Shown here: positions 27,509 to 35,877 of the stretch, piece by piece
Position numbering within the stretch: the first letter of the stretch is position 1
Layout of the letters: each line of letters starts with the position of its first letter
Assembly: GCA_963709185.1 (NCBI GenBank)
Contig: CAVPVQ010000032.1
Location: forward strand, 133,042-197,041
Direction of reading: 5' to 3'
DNA length: 64,000 nt
DNA from: Roseiarcus sp963709185
GTDB lineage: Bacteria; Pseudomonadota; Alphaproteobacteria; Rhizobiales; Beijerinckiaceae
Made by a program: the position numbers and the translations under genes
Notes under the pieces: generated by a model
The model's database searches: none
What the model saw: only the letters and a program-made list of their open reading frames with translations
Told to the model about the DNA's origin: nothing

Positions 27509-29589
27509 ACCGCGAACGCCGCTGGTTCGGTCTCGCCGGCGCGTTGATTTTCACGCTCGGGCTGGCCGGTCCGGCGGCGTGGTCGCAATATCTTCAAAGT
27601 CTCGGTCCGATCGACCTGACGCCGGCGCAGGAATCGACTGTTGTCATCGATCGCGACGACCGGCTGTTGCGCGCCTTCACTCTGCCTGACGGGCGCTGGC
27701 GCCTGCCCGTCGACCTCGGTGAGGTCGATCCGCGCTACGTCGCGATGCTGCTCGCTTACGAGGATGGGCGCTTCTACCGGCACGACGGCGTCGATTGGCG
27801 CGCCCTGACGCGCGCCGCCGTGCAACTCGTCGAGCGTGGACGCATCGTCTCGGGCGGCTCGACGCTGACGATGCAGGTCGCGCGATTGATCGAGCCGCGC
27901 GAAGAGCGCAGCGTCGCCGCGAAACTTCGCCAGGCAGCGCGCGCATGGCAAATCGAGCGCCGGGTCGGCAAGCGGGGCGTCCTCAATCGCTATCTCGCGC
28001 TGGCGCCGTTCGGCAGCAACCTGGAGGGTGTTCGCGCAGCCTCCCTCGCCTATTTCGGCAAGGAGCCGCGTCACTTGACGATCGGCGAGGCGGCGTTGCT
28101 GGTCGCCCTGCCGCAATCGCCTGAAGCGCGTCGCCCTGACCGTTTCGCCGACGCTGCGAAGCAGGCGCGCGACCGGGTGCTCCAACGAGCGGTCGAACGC
28201 GCAGTCATTACATCTGAGGAAGCGGAAGCGGCAAAACGGGAGATCGTTCCGAGCGCGCGGCGCCCGTTCCCGATGCTCGCCGCGCACGCCGCCGAGGAAG
28301 CGGTCGCCGCCGATCCGCAAGCCCGCGTCATCAGGCTCTCCATCGATGCGCGCTTGCAGGCCAAGCTGGAGGATCTGGCGCGTCAGAGCGCGGAGCGTCT
28401 GGGCCCAAAGCTTTCGGCGGCGATCGTGGCGATCGACAATGGCACCGGAGAAATCCGCGCGCGGGTGGGCGCCGCCGACTACCTGTCCAGTGAACGCGAC
28501 GGCTCCGTCGACATGTCGCGGGCGCCGCGCTCGCCGGGTTCGGCGCTCAAGCCATTCATCTACGCGCTCGCCTTTGAGAGCGGGCTCGCGCACCCCGAGA
28601 CGGTGCTCTTCGACCGGCCGGCGCGCTACGGCGCCTATGCGCCTGAGAACTTCGATCTCGGCTACGAGGGCACGGTGACGGCGCGGCGGGCGCTCCAGAT
28701 GTCGCTCAACCTGCCGGCCGTCGAACTGCTGGACGACATCGGCCCGGCGCGTTTTCTGGCGCGGCTGCATGGCGCCGGCGCCACGATCATATTGCCCAAG
28801 GACGCCCCGCCGCCTGGGCTGGCGATCGGCCTCGGCGGGCTTGGCGTTTCGCTGACCGATCTGGCGCGGCTTTATGCGGGCCTGGCGCGCGGCGGGGAGG
28901 CGCCGCCGCTGATCGAGCGCCTCGAAGCCAGTCCGGCGATCGGGCCGCGCCGCGTCACCGATCCGGTCGCCGCCTATTATGTCGAGGACATCCTGCGCGG
29001 CGCGCCACCGCCCGCCAATTCGCTGAGCGGACGCCTGGCCTACAAGACGGGGACATCGTACGGATTCCGCGACGCCCTGGCGATCGGCTTCGACCGGGGC
29101 TCCACCATCGCGGTGTGGGTTGGTCGTCCGGACAATGCGCCGGCGCCGGGACTGACGGGACACACGGCCGCCGCGCCGATCCTGTTCGACGCCTTCGCAA
29201 GGCTCGGGCGCGACATCCAGTTGATCCGCGCGCCAAAGGGCGTGCTCAGGGCCGCGACGAGCGCCGACTTGCCGCCGCCGCTGCGCCATTTGCGCAAGGA
29301 CGCGCCGAAGATCTTGGCGGCCACCGCGATTCCGGCGCTGAAGATCGCTTTTCCACCCGACGGCGCGCGGGTCGACCTCGGCCTCGCCCAAGGCGTCGGC
29401 GACGCCGTGCTTTCGCTCAAGGCGCTCGGCGGCGCGCCGCCGCTCACCTGGTTCGTCAATGGCGCGCCGATCGGCGAGACCGACGCGCGCCGCCAGGCCG
29501 GGTGGCGTCCCGACGGCGCGGGCTTCGCGCGCGTTTCGGTGATCGATGCGAAGGGCGCAACAGATTCGGTCGTAGTGCGGCTGCAGTAG
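27505..29589 (+). CDS. pbpC: Penicillin-binding protein 1C
   Basis: This 694-aa bifunctional murein synthase has an N-terminal membrane anchor (GLAGALIFTLGLAGPAAW). The GT51 glycosyltransferase domain has LAYEDGRFYRHDGVDW with the catalytic glutamate, then GGSTLTMQVARL and AALLVALPQSPEARRP. The transpeptidase domain has SPGSALKPFIYALAFE (SxxK), SLN in ALQMSLNLPAVE, and YKTGTSYGFRDA (KTG). A BiPBP_C domain closes the protein (PPLTWFVNGAPIG). It starts at a GTG overlapping the YfhM stop by four bases, so expression is coupled. An ORF start at 27280 lies inside yfhM and is not used. Confidence 0.92.
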   Translation: MNRERRWFGLAGALIFTLGLAGPAAWSQYLQSLGPIDLTPAQESTVVIDRDDRLLRAFTLPDGRWRLPVDLGEVDPRYVAMLLAYEDGRFYRHDGVDWRALTRAAVQLVERGRIVSGGSTLTMQVARLIEPREERSVAAKLRQAARAWQIERRVGKRGVLNRYLALAPFGSNLEGVRAASLAYFGKEPRHLTIGEAALLVALPQSPEARRPDRFADAAKQARDRVLQRAVERAVITSEEAEAAKREIVPSARRPFPMLAAHAAEEAVAADPQARVIRLSIDARLQAKLEDLARQSAERLGPKLSAAIVAIDNGTGEIRARVGAADYLSSERDGSVDMSRAPRSPGSALKPFIYALAFESGLAHPETVLFDRPARYGAYAPENFDLGYEGTVTARRALQMSLNLPAVELLDDIGPARFLARLHGAGATIILPKDAPPPGLAIGLGGLGVSLTDLARLYAGLARGGEAPPLIERLEASPAIGPRRVTDPVAAYYVEDILRGAPPPANSLSGRLAYKTGTSYGFRDALAIGFDRGSTIAVWVGRPDNAPAPGLTGHTAAAPILFDAFARLGRDIQLIRAPKGVLRAATSADLPPPLRHLRKDAPKILAATAIPALKIAFPPDGARVDLGLAQGVGDAVLSLKALGGAPPLTWFVNGAPIGETDARRQAGWRPDGAGFARVSVIDAKGATDSVVVRLQ

Positions 29590-29892
29590 CGCGTTGAGAG
29601 TCGGAGGCCGCCTGATCTTCGCGTCCGGGCGCTTGAGGCTGACGGCTTTCGGAATTTCGCAGCGCGGCAAATTGACCGACCGCCCTGCGCGGCGGCCTGG
29701 CAACGGCGCCGCTTGAGAAATTCGCCGAAAAGTAAGATATCCTTCACCAAGTGCAAATTGACTAAGCGAGGAGCCGCCACGGCGCCGCCGCAATGTCGAT
29801 GCAACAAGCGGTCGGAGCGCCGTTCTCGTTCGAAGATGCGAAAGGGCGCTGCGGACCGTCCAGAGCTCCGCCGCGGCCAGTCAGGAGAATTG
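29590..29892. other. Intergenic region, no gene seen
   Basis: These 303 bp separate pbpC from the DUF2865 gene on the same strand. In-frame extension of the DUF2865 frame back to 29713 is possible but reads as non-protein sequence. I see no hairpin with a T-run and no convincing promoter. An AGGAGA ribosome-binding site sits at its right end. Confidence 0.5.
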
Positions 29893-31059
29893 ATGCGATC
29901 GATCATCGCTCTCGGCGCGGCCGTCCTCGCCAGCCTGACCTTGACCGGCCCGGCGCAGCCGCAGAACAACGACTGCGCGCGGCTCCAGCAGGCGATCGCC
30001 GCCGCCAGCCGCGGTAACAACAGCCAGAGCGCGCAATTCCAGGCGGCTGCGCAACGCCAGCGCGGCGAGATCAGCCGGACAGCGGTCTATGCGCAGTCGA
30101 TAGGCTGCCAGAATCACAAATTCCTGTTCCTCGGCAGCGATCCTCCCGCGCAATGCGAACAGATCAACGCTCAGCTCTCTCGCATGCAGGCCAATCTGGC
30201 CGAGTTGCAGGCGAAGGGCGGAGGCGGCGAGGGCGGACGCGAACAGCTGGTCGCCCGCTACAACGCAGAATGCGCCGCGCCGGCGCAGCCGCGCGGCATC
30301 TTCGACGCGCTGTTCGGCAACCAGAGCCAACAGGCCTCGCCGGACGTGCAGACCGTCCCGCTTGCGCCGGAGGCCGACGCCAATGTCGAGGAAAAAACAA
30401 TCGACGGCGATACGGAAGCCCGGGCCGGGTCAAAGGCCGTCTGTGTGCGCTCATGCGACGGCAGCTTCTTCCCGGTCTCCTACTCGGCGGGCGGCAGCCG
30501 ACTCGACGATCTCCAGGACATGTGCCGCGCCCTGTGCCCCAATGCCGAGGTCAGCCTCTACACCTACGCGCCCTCGGCCGATATCGAGACGGCGGTTTCA
30601 ATCAGCGGCGCGCGCTACATCGACTCGCCGAACGCTTTGAAATATCGCAAGAGCGTCGATTCGACCTGCTCCTGCCGCCGACGCGGGCAGAGCTGGGCCG
30701 ACGCGTTGGCGGGCGCGGAGCAAAGGCTGGGCGGCGTCGGCAAGAACGACATCATCGTGACGCCGGAAAGATCGGCGGAGCTGTCGCGACCCAAACCGGA
30801 CCCCAAGAACAAGGCCGGCAAGACCCCGGTCGTCGCGTCGCCCGCCACAATTCCGGACGCCAAGGCGGCGGCCCAGGACCAGACCCAGATCGACCCGCTC
30901 GGCCAGCAGGCGGCGACCGTCAGCCGCGAGTCCTCCGGCATCGCGGTGGGTGACGCGACGACCGGACCGCTCTACACCAAGGGCCAGGGACAGACCGAGG
31001 AAGTCGTCGGGCCGGACGGCGTCAAGCGGCGCGTGCGAATAATCGATCCAACGCTTTGA
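29893..31059 (+). CDS. DUF2865 domain-containing exported protein
   Basis: This 388-aa protein has a signal peptide (MRSIIALGAAVLASLTLTGPAQPQ). A helical, glutamine-rich segment (QFQAAAQRQRGEISRTAVYAQ) is followed by the DUF2865 core. The core includes AVCVRSCDGSFFPVSYS, DDLQDMCRALCPNAEVSLYTY and VDSTCSCRRRGQSWADAL. Several cysteines probably form disulfides in the periplasm. The C-terminal third is low-complexity and proline/glutamine-rich, with a final RVRIIDPTL. The family is restricted largely to Hyphomicrobiales and its function is unknown to me. ATG 29893 has AGGAGA 6 bases before it. Its 3' end overlaps the broken gltX tail-to-tail by 38 bp. Confidence 0.82.
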   Translation: MRSIIALGAAVLASLTLTGPAQPQNNDCARLQQAIAAASRGNNSQSAQFQAAAQRQRGEISRTAVYAQSIGCQNHKFLFLGSDPPAQCEQINAQLSRMQANLAELQAKGGGGEGGREQLVARYNAECAAPAQPRGIFDALFGNQSQQASPDVQTVPLAPEADANVEEKTIDGDTEARAGSKAVCVRSCDGSFFPVSYSAGGSRLDDLQDMCRALCPNAEVSLYTYAPSADIETAVSISGARYIDSPNALKYRKSVDSTCSCRRRGQSWADALAGAEQRLGGVGKNDIIVTPERSAELSRPKPDPKNKAGKTPVVASPATIPDAKAAAQDQTQIDPLGQQAATVSRESSGIAVGDATTGPLYTKGQGQTEEVVGPDGVKRRVRIIDPTL

Positions 31060-32370
31060 TCCTGCCGATCAGTGGGAGCGGCGCGGCCGGTTCCGGTCCC
31101 GACTCCAGGCCGGTCAAGGCGAGCCGCAACGGATGAAACAGCGCCCTGCCCTTGCGCCCGCTTGCGGCCTTCAGGGCGCTCGTCCAGACGCCCCAGGTCG
31201 TCAGGTCCCACGGCGCCGGCGGCAGGTAGGCGACCGCCTGCGCAAGGTAGCCCGGCTCCTCGACGATCGGCTCAATCTCGCCGCGCGCCACCCGCCACCA
31301 GCCCCTCGCGTCAGCGATTTGCGCAAGGTTGCCGCGCACCGCGTTCCAGAACGGCTCGGCTTCCGCGCCGACGATTTCAAGCGCGGCGAAGCGCTCGCGC
31401 ACCGCCCCGTAAGGCAAAGCGCGCAGGACGCGCGCCGAGAGCGCCCGCAACTCCGCCTCGTCGAAGCGCGCCGCGGCATGCGACAGATGCGCAGGATCGA
31501 AACCGGCCGCCAGTTCGTCCAGCGAGCCGATCGGCGCACCGCGTCGGCCGAACCGACCAGCACCGCCAGCGCAGCGACCGCCAGGGCGTCGACGCCGCTG
31601 TCGCGCAGCGAGGCGATCGACAGGGCGCCGCTGCGCCTGGAAAGCCCCTCGCCGCCGGCGTCGGTCAACAGGTTGTGGTGGCCGAACGAGGGCGCCCCGC
31701 CGGCCAAAGCCTCGAAAATCTGGATCTGCACGGCGGTGTTGGTGACGTGGTCCTCGTCGCGAATGACGTGGGTGACGCCAAGGTCGATGTCGTCGACAAC
31801 GGATGGCAGCGTTCAGAGATATGAGCCATCCTCGCGCACCAGAACCGGATCGGAAAGCGAGGCGCTGTCGATGTGGCTGGGGCCGCGAACCATACCCTCC
31901 CAACGGACGGTCAAAGCGTCGAGACGGAAGCGCCAGTGAGGTCGCCGGCCCTGCGCCTCCAGCGTCGCCCGTTCCGCCGCGCCCAGCCGCAGCGCCGCGC
32001 GATCGTAGATCGGCGGGCGGCCGAGCGCCTGCTGGCGCTTGCGCCGCCGGTCTAACTCGTCCGCAGTCTCATAGGCCGGATAGAGGCGCCCGCGTTCGCG
32101 CAACCTCGCCGCTGCGGCGTCATAGAGCGCCATGCGCTCGGACTGGCGGCATTGGAAGTCGGGGACGACGCCGGGCCAGGCGAGGTCGATTTGGATCGAC
32201 TCGGCGAATTCGGCCCGCGAACGCTCGCGATCGGTGTCGTCAAAGCGCAGGATAAACCGGCCGCGCTCGCGCATCGCAAACAGCCAGTTCAATAGCGCCC
32301 TGCGCGCGTCGCCGATGTGAATGCGCCCGGTGGGCGATGGCGCGAAGCGAACAACTGGTCTATTGGACAC
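31022..32370 (-). pseudogene. gltX: Glutamyl-tRNA synthetase, interrupted by a stop and a frameshift
   Basis: The class I GluRS framework is clear: FAPSPTGRIHIGDARRALLN (HIGH region), RFDDTDRERSRAEFAESIQ, and after the break VVDDIDLGVTHVIRDEDHV, GHHNLLTDAGGEGLSRRSGA (KMSKS region). The C-terminal part is SLDELAAGFDPAHLSHAAARF to RIKALDRLFARAA. Two lesions are present. An in-frame TGA at 31813-31815 falls in GSYL-stop-TLPSVVDD, where I expect tyrosine. A frameshift near 31540-31560 follows GSADAV. The length otherwise matches a 450-aa synthetase. Alphaproteobacteria commonly have two GluRS genes and lack GlnRS, so loss of one is not trivial. Sequence error is a live alternative. Confidence 0.78.
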
Positions 32371-32441
32371 TCGTCTTCATAGAAGCGTCGCGCGAGCCTC
32401 GCAACATAGGTCCGCGGCGACTCAGCGCCAAGCCAGGGAAT

Positions 32442-33587
32442 ATGATGACAGCTATCCAGTTCGCCGCTGCCTATTGCATCGCCACGACGTCGATCCAGGT
32501 ATTGAGCACGCTGATCGCGATGCCTCGCTGCGCCAAACGACGCGCGCCGTTGCCCGCTCCGGCCGACGCCCCGCCGGTCAGCCTGGTGCGCCCGTTGTGC
32601 GGCGTCGATCCGTTCGCCGAAGAGACGCTCGCCTCGAGTTTTGGTCTCGATTATCCAAGTTACGAAGTCATTTTCTGCCTGGCCAAATCCGACGATCCGG
32701 TCGCGCCGCTGGTGCGCCGCCTGATCGAGAGCCATCCCGAGACGGCGGCCCGTCTGCTGATCGGCGACGACCGGCCCAGCAGCAATCCGAAGCTCAACAA
32801 TGTAGTCAAAGGTTGGAAGGCGGCGGCGCACGAGTGGATTGTCATCGCCAATTCCAATGTGCTGATGCCCGGCGACTATATCCAACGACTGATGGCGCGC
32901 TGGCGCGCCAACACCGGGATCGTCTGCGCGCCGCCGATCGGCTCGGCGCCGGAATCCTTCCCCGCCGAGATGGAATGCGCGTTCCTCAACAGCTATCAGG
33001 CGCGCTGGCAATATGCCGGCGAGGCGGTGGGCTTCGGCTTCGCGCAGGGCAAGAGCATGCTGTGGCGACGCTCGATACTCGAAGCGGGCGGCGGCATCGA
33101 GGCTTTGGGAAACGAGGTTGCCGAAGACGCCGCCGCGACCAAGCTCATCCATCGGGCCGGCCTCAGCGCGCATCTGGTCAACTCGCCGTTCGAGCAGCCT
33201 CTAGGGCCGCGTCAATGGCGCGAAGTCTGGGCGCGGCAGCTCCGTTGGGCGCGGCTGCGCCGCGCGACTTTCCCGCTGCAGTTCGCGCCGGAGCTCCTGA
33301 CGACCAGTCTTTTCACTTTTATCGCCGCCTTTTATAGCGCCGCGCAATTCGGGCTCAATCCTTTCGCGGCGCTCGCACTGGTTGCGCTCGCCTGGTACGG
33401 GTCCGAGGCCGCGCTGGCCTGGGTCGCCGGCTGGCGGCTAAGCTGGTGGTCGGCGCCGGCAGGGATGGCGCGGGACCTCGCCTTGCCCTGGCTGTGGGCG
33501 CAAGCTTGGGCCAGCGACAATTTCGTATGGCGCGGCAATGAGATGTCGGTCGCCGAAGACGACGCGGGCGCGGCCGCGGGGCGCTGA
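32442..33587 (+). CDS. Ceramide glucosyltransferase-like family 2/21 glycosyltransferase
   Basis: This is a 381-aa membrane glycosyltransferase. The N-terminal helix (AAYCIATTSIQVLSTLIAM) precedes the GT-A domain with SLVRPLCGVDPFAEETLAS. The region ANSNVLMPGDYI, which carries N where D is common, comes next, then the EDAAATKLIH acidic motif. The Q/RxxRW-type signature is RQLRWARLRR. C-terminal transmembrane helices follow. This pattern matches family GT21 and the bacterial HpnI/ceramide glucosyltransferase-like proteins, which glycosylate a lipid at the inner membrane. The exact lipid is unknown. AGGGAAT precedes ATG 32442. It is divergent from the broken gltX. An in-frame start at 32337 would overlap that gene and is less likely. 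Confidence 0.8.
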   Translation: MMTAIQFAAAYCIATTSIQVLSTLIAMPRCAKRRAPLPAPADAPPVSLVRPLCGVDPFAEETLASSFGLDYPSYEVIFCLAKSDDPVAPLVRRLIESHPETAARLLIGDDRPSSNPKLNNVVKGWKAAAHEWIVIANSNVLMPGDYIQRLMARWRANTGIVCAPPIGSAPESFPAEMECAFLNSYQARWQYAGEAVGFGFAQGKSMLWRRSILEAGGGIEALGNEVAEDAAATKLIHRAGLSAHLVNSPFEQPLGPRQWREVWARQLRWARLRRATFPLQFAPELLTTSLFTFIAAFYSAAQFGLNPFAALALVALAWYGSEAALAWVAGWRLSWWSAPAGMARDLALPWLWAQAWASDNFVWRGNEMSVAEDDAGAAAGR

Positions 33588-33675
33588 AAGGTGGTCGGCG
33601 CGTCCAATTTGTCGCGGGCGCGGGGCTTTCCAAATCGCCGAATCATCGTATGTTTCTCTGGTCGTCAACGAACTG

Positions 33676-33690
33676 AAAGGAGGTGATCCA
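33676..33690 (+). promoter_or_regulatory. Extended Shine-Dalgarno, near-full complement of 16S 3' end
   Basis: AAAGGAGGTGATCCA runs directly into a GTG codon. Including the G of that codon, 16 bases match the complement of the standard 16S rRNA 3' terminus. Ordinary sites in this window match 4 to 8 bases. The following sequence departs from rRNA, so it is not an rRNA fragment of any length. Confidence 0.7.
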
Positions 33691-33765
33691 GTGTCTCATT
33701 GTCTATCGCCACGAGTGATGAGCAGGGCCTGGGTTATTGTCCGTGCGGAGAAAGACCGCGCATAG
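33691..33765 (+). CDS. 24-aa small ORF behind an extreme ribosome-binding site
   Basis: This GTG-initiated ORF encodes 24 residues (VSHCLSPRVMSRAWVIVRAE and four more, KDRA). It is basic, with one cysteine and two tryptophan/valine-rich turns, and has no transmembrane segment. The GGAGG core is 7 bases from the GTG. About 55 bases after the stop a hairpin with a T-run ends the unit, so it may be a short independent transcript of roughly 150-200 nt. I do not recognise the peptide. It could be a real small protein, a leader peptide or a dual-function RNA. The exceptional translation signal is the main reason to call it. Confidence 0.5.
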   Translation: MSHCLSPRVMSRAWVIVRAEKDRA

Positions 33766-33817
33766 CAGACGCCCAGACTAGCAATCCCTGAGCGATCTCT
33801 GCGTGGTCGCGACAATG

Positions 33818-33850
33818 GAAGGGCCGCTCCAGGGCGGCCCTTCTCTTTTA
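33818..33850 (+). terminator. Rho-independent terminator after the 24-aa ORF
   Basis: The inner stem GGCCGC/GCGGCC closes a six-base loop and is extended by GAA/TTC across a bulged G. TCTTTTA follows. It lies at the end of the converging reverse-strand membrane gene, so it also insulates the two units. Confidence 0.65.
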
Positions 33851-34442
33851 TGGAGCCGCGGCGCCTTCGCGCTCAGGCAGACCAGGTGGATCTGGCGGAC
33901 GCTTCCGGCCTGCGATCAGCCTGTAGACGATTCCGGCGATCGCGCCGCAGGCCAACTCCAGGACAAACGAGTTCGAGCGGGAGTCGATACCCGAGGACAG
34001 ACCAATAGGCGGCGACGGCGAACGCCGCGCAAAGGCCGCCGACGCCGTAGGCCCTGATGCTCGTGAGGTCCAGCCAGCGCAGGACGAAATGCGCGATCGC
34101 GACATAGGAGAACCCGGTAAACGCCGCGTGCCAGGTCGCAGAGCGCAGCATCGACGCGAGGATCATCGTCTGCGTCGAAGGGTTCGCAAATTCGGGACTG
34201 ATTCCTCGCGCGCCTCGAGGATATTCGTTCGCCGCCGTGGGAATCCAGATGACGATTTCCGAAGAAAAAACCAAGGCGTGATGAATCACCAGCAGGACCA
34301 GCATCGCGCATAGAATCGGAAACAGCGCCGTGGGCGTCAACCAAGCCGCGCCGCCGCCTGCCTCCGCCGGCGTCTTGCCGGAAAGTCGGTTCAACCCCAC
34401 GGCGACGGGCTGTTCGTTGACGCTGTTCCGACGTCCAATCAA
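33848..34442 (-). pseudogene. Hypothetical membrane protein, frameshifted near its end
   Basis: This is an integral membrane protein of about 195 aa with four predicted helices: ALFPILCAMLVLLVIHHALV, a segment around ATWHAAFTGFSYVAIAHFVL, GVGGLCAAFAVAAYWSVLGY, and FVLELACGAIAGIVYRLIAG. The last helix and tail (RKRPPDPPGLPEREGAAAP) are in a different frame from the first three. The break lies near 33965-33985, around CGACTCCCGCTCGAAC. It starts at a TTG overlapping the upstream gene's stop (TTGA), suggesting coupling. I do not recognise a family. The continuous hydrophobic pattern across the break suggests a recent or artefactual indel. Confidence 0.55.
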
Positions 34443-35008
34443 TTGGCTGTTCCGATGCTAGCCGAGGCGCCCGGGCAAGCCGGCAAAGAGTCCTGCTGAA
34501 CGGAGAAAATCGTTGAATATTCAGCGGTCCACGACTGAAAATCTGACAACAGGACGTAACCCCAATTCATCAAGTCGACGGCAATGGCGATCGCTTCGCG
34601 ATCGGCGAGCGTGTCCCACGTCTGCGCCACCTCGTCCACGAGTCCTTCGTTCGGGGCGTTGTGATAGGCGCTGGTTCGCCTCATCGCGTAGGCGTAGATG
34701 CTCGATCTCAACTCCGAGCGGCGCGCCGCATCGCACCGGTTCGCGTCCGCCATTTGCTCAGCGTTCGTCAGGCTGCGCAGCGAAACCTCGTGATCCTGCT
34801 TGATCCGGACGCGTGTTCGGGCAAGCCATGCCTCTTGCCGGGCGCGCTCCTCGGCCAACCTCTTCCCGGCGTGTTCCGGCGTCTCGGGAAACATGAAGCC
34901 GACATCGACATCCGGCGCGTTGCGCTGTCGCCAGAAACCGCCGGCGACGGCGATCGCGCAGGCCACCAGCCCGACGGTGACAATTTTGCGCTTTTCCGTC
35001 AGCCGCAT
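34439..35008 (-). CDS. Hypothetical protein with N-terminal membrane anchor
   Basis: This 189-aa product begins MRLTEKRKIV. A single N-terminal hydrophobic helix (TVGLVACAIAVAGGFW) probably anchors it in the inner membrane with the rest in the periplasm. The soluble part is helical and charged (RLAEERARQEAWLARTRVRI, SLRSLTNAEQMADANRC) and ends with DLMNWGYVLLSDFQSWTAEY. Two cysteines are present. I do not recognise a family. The stop overlaps the TTG of the following membrane-protein gene, so the two form an operon. A frame extension to 35068 exists, but the hydrophobic anchor fits the shorter start. Confidence 0.55.
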   Translation of the reverse strand: MRLTEKRKIVTVGLVACAIAVAGGFWRQRNAPDVDVGFMFPETPEHAGKRLAEERARQEAWLARTRVRIKQDHEVSLRSLTNAEQMADANRCDAARRSELRSSIYAYAMRRTSAYHNAPNEGLVDEVAQTWDTLADREAIAIAVDLMNWGYVLLSDFQSWTAEYSTIFSVQQDSLPACPGASASIGTAN

Positions 35009-35401
35009 CGCGCGGAGCCAATCCCTGCCGAACGAACAGCGCCGACTGCGCCGGCCCCTTCCTCGCACGTCACGATTAATGGCGGATTATCGAACCATGA
35101 GTCCGGAAACGCACGCTTCGGAGTCGCCCCGCGCTCGACGGAATGACGTTGCGGGTTCGAAGTCGAGGCCAGATCGCGTCCCGAGAGTTGGCGGCGTTGA
35201 GGACTGGTCGAATTGCCTCTTCGGACAGGTGGGCGGCCGGACCATCGCTCAAAGGACCGGGTTCTCGCGCGAGCAAACAGGCGCAGTGTGTCTTGTCGCC
35301 TTGGCGCCGCCCGGCAATTGGCGTCACCGCGCGGCCGATCGGCTCCAGCAAATCGCACGTGTGTTGATTGCCCCGCCGCGGAAATGGTAGTGTAGGACAT
35401 C
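35009..35401. other. Intergenic region, no gene seen
   Basis: These 393 bp lie between the anchored hypothetical protein gene and the toxin-antitoxin pair. Reading frames on both strands are open, but none shows a ribosome-binding site together with protein-like composition. It must hold the divergent promoters. Confidence 0.45.
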
Positions 35402-35602
35402 ATGAACCCCATCGAAGAAATCGAAAAGGCCGTCGCCGATCTGGCTCCTGGCGATCTTGCAATTTTTGCCGCCTGGTTCGCGGCTTTCGAGGCGGCGCGG
35501 TTCGACGAGCGAATTTTGCAGGACGCAGAGGCGGGCAAACTGGACCGCCTTGCAGAGGCCGCGTTGACGGAGTTTCGCAAAGGCCTTGCGCGCGAAATAT
35601 GA
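35402..35602 (+). CDS. Small acidic protein, probable antitoxin of a RelE/ParE-type pair
   Basis: This 66-aa acidic helical protein (MNPIEEIEKAVADLAPGDLA, then FAAWFAAFEAARFDERI and ILQDAEAGKLDRLAEAALTE) resembles short antitoxins that wrap a ParE/RelE toxin with a C-terminal helix. The A/GKLDRLAEEAL-like segment is common in that class. Its stop overlaps the next start as ATGA. No clear N-terminal DNA-binding fold is visible. The antitoxin role is inferred from size, order and the neighbour. Confidence 0.6.
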   Translation: MNPIEEIEKAVADLAPGDLAIFAAWFAAFEAARFDERILQDAEAGKLDRLAEAALTEFRKGLAREI

Positions 35603-35853
35603 GGCATTTCGCCAGCGGGGAGTTTTGGCTCGCCTACGGGCGATTGCCTGACCCTGTCCGGGCGACCGCCGACAAGAATTTTGCGCTATTGAAGGCCGCG
35701 CCGCGCCACCCGTCTCTTCAATTCAAGAAAGTCGGCCGCTTTTGGTCAGTTCGAGCCGGCCTGCGATATCGCGCCCTCGCCACCGAAGTCGATGGCGGCC
35801 TTCTGTGGTTTTGGATTGGATCGCACGCCGACTACGACCGGATCATCGGCTGA
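35599..35853 (+). CDS. RelE/ParE-superfamily toxin-like protein
   Basis: This 84-aa basic protein has the compact beta-sheet pattern of the RelE/ParE superfamily: FWLAYGRLPDPVRATADKNF as the N-terminal helices, then QFKKVGRFWSVRAGLRYRAL and DGGLLWFWIGSHADYDRIIG. The final HADYDRII block is typical of this group of stabilisation proteins. It is translated from an ATG that overlaps the upstream stop by four bases. Whether it acts on ribosome-bound mRNA or on gyrase cannot be told from sequence. Confidence 0.65.
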   Translation: MRHFASGEFWLAYGRLPDPVRATADKNFALLKAAPRHPSLQFKKVGRFWSVRAGLRYRALATEVDGGLLWFWIGSHADYDRIIG

Positions 35854-35877
35854 AAGGCGCGCGAACCGGCGCTCGGA

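Noticed and set aside
31813..31815. TGA as selenocysteine in the synthetase
   Set aside because: No selenoprotein is known at this place, the expected residue is tyrosine, and a frameshift lies downstream in the same gene.
31072..31824. Forward ORFs over the broken gltX
   Set aside because: They are arginine/proline-rich shadows; the reverse strand carries the synthetase motifs.
33676..33691. Fragment of a 16S rRNA gene
   Set aside because: Only 16 bases match the complement of the 16S end and the next bases differ, so a translation signal is the simpler reading.
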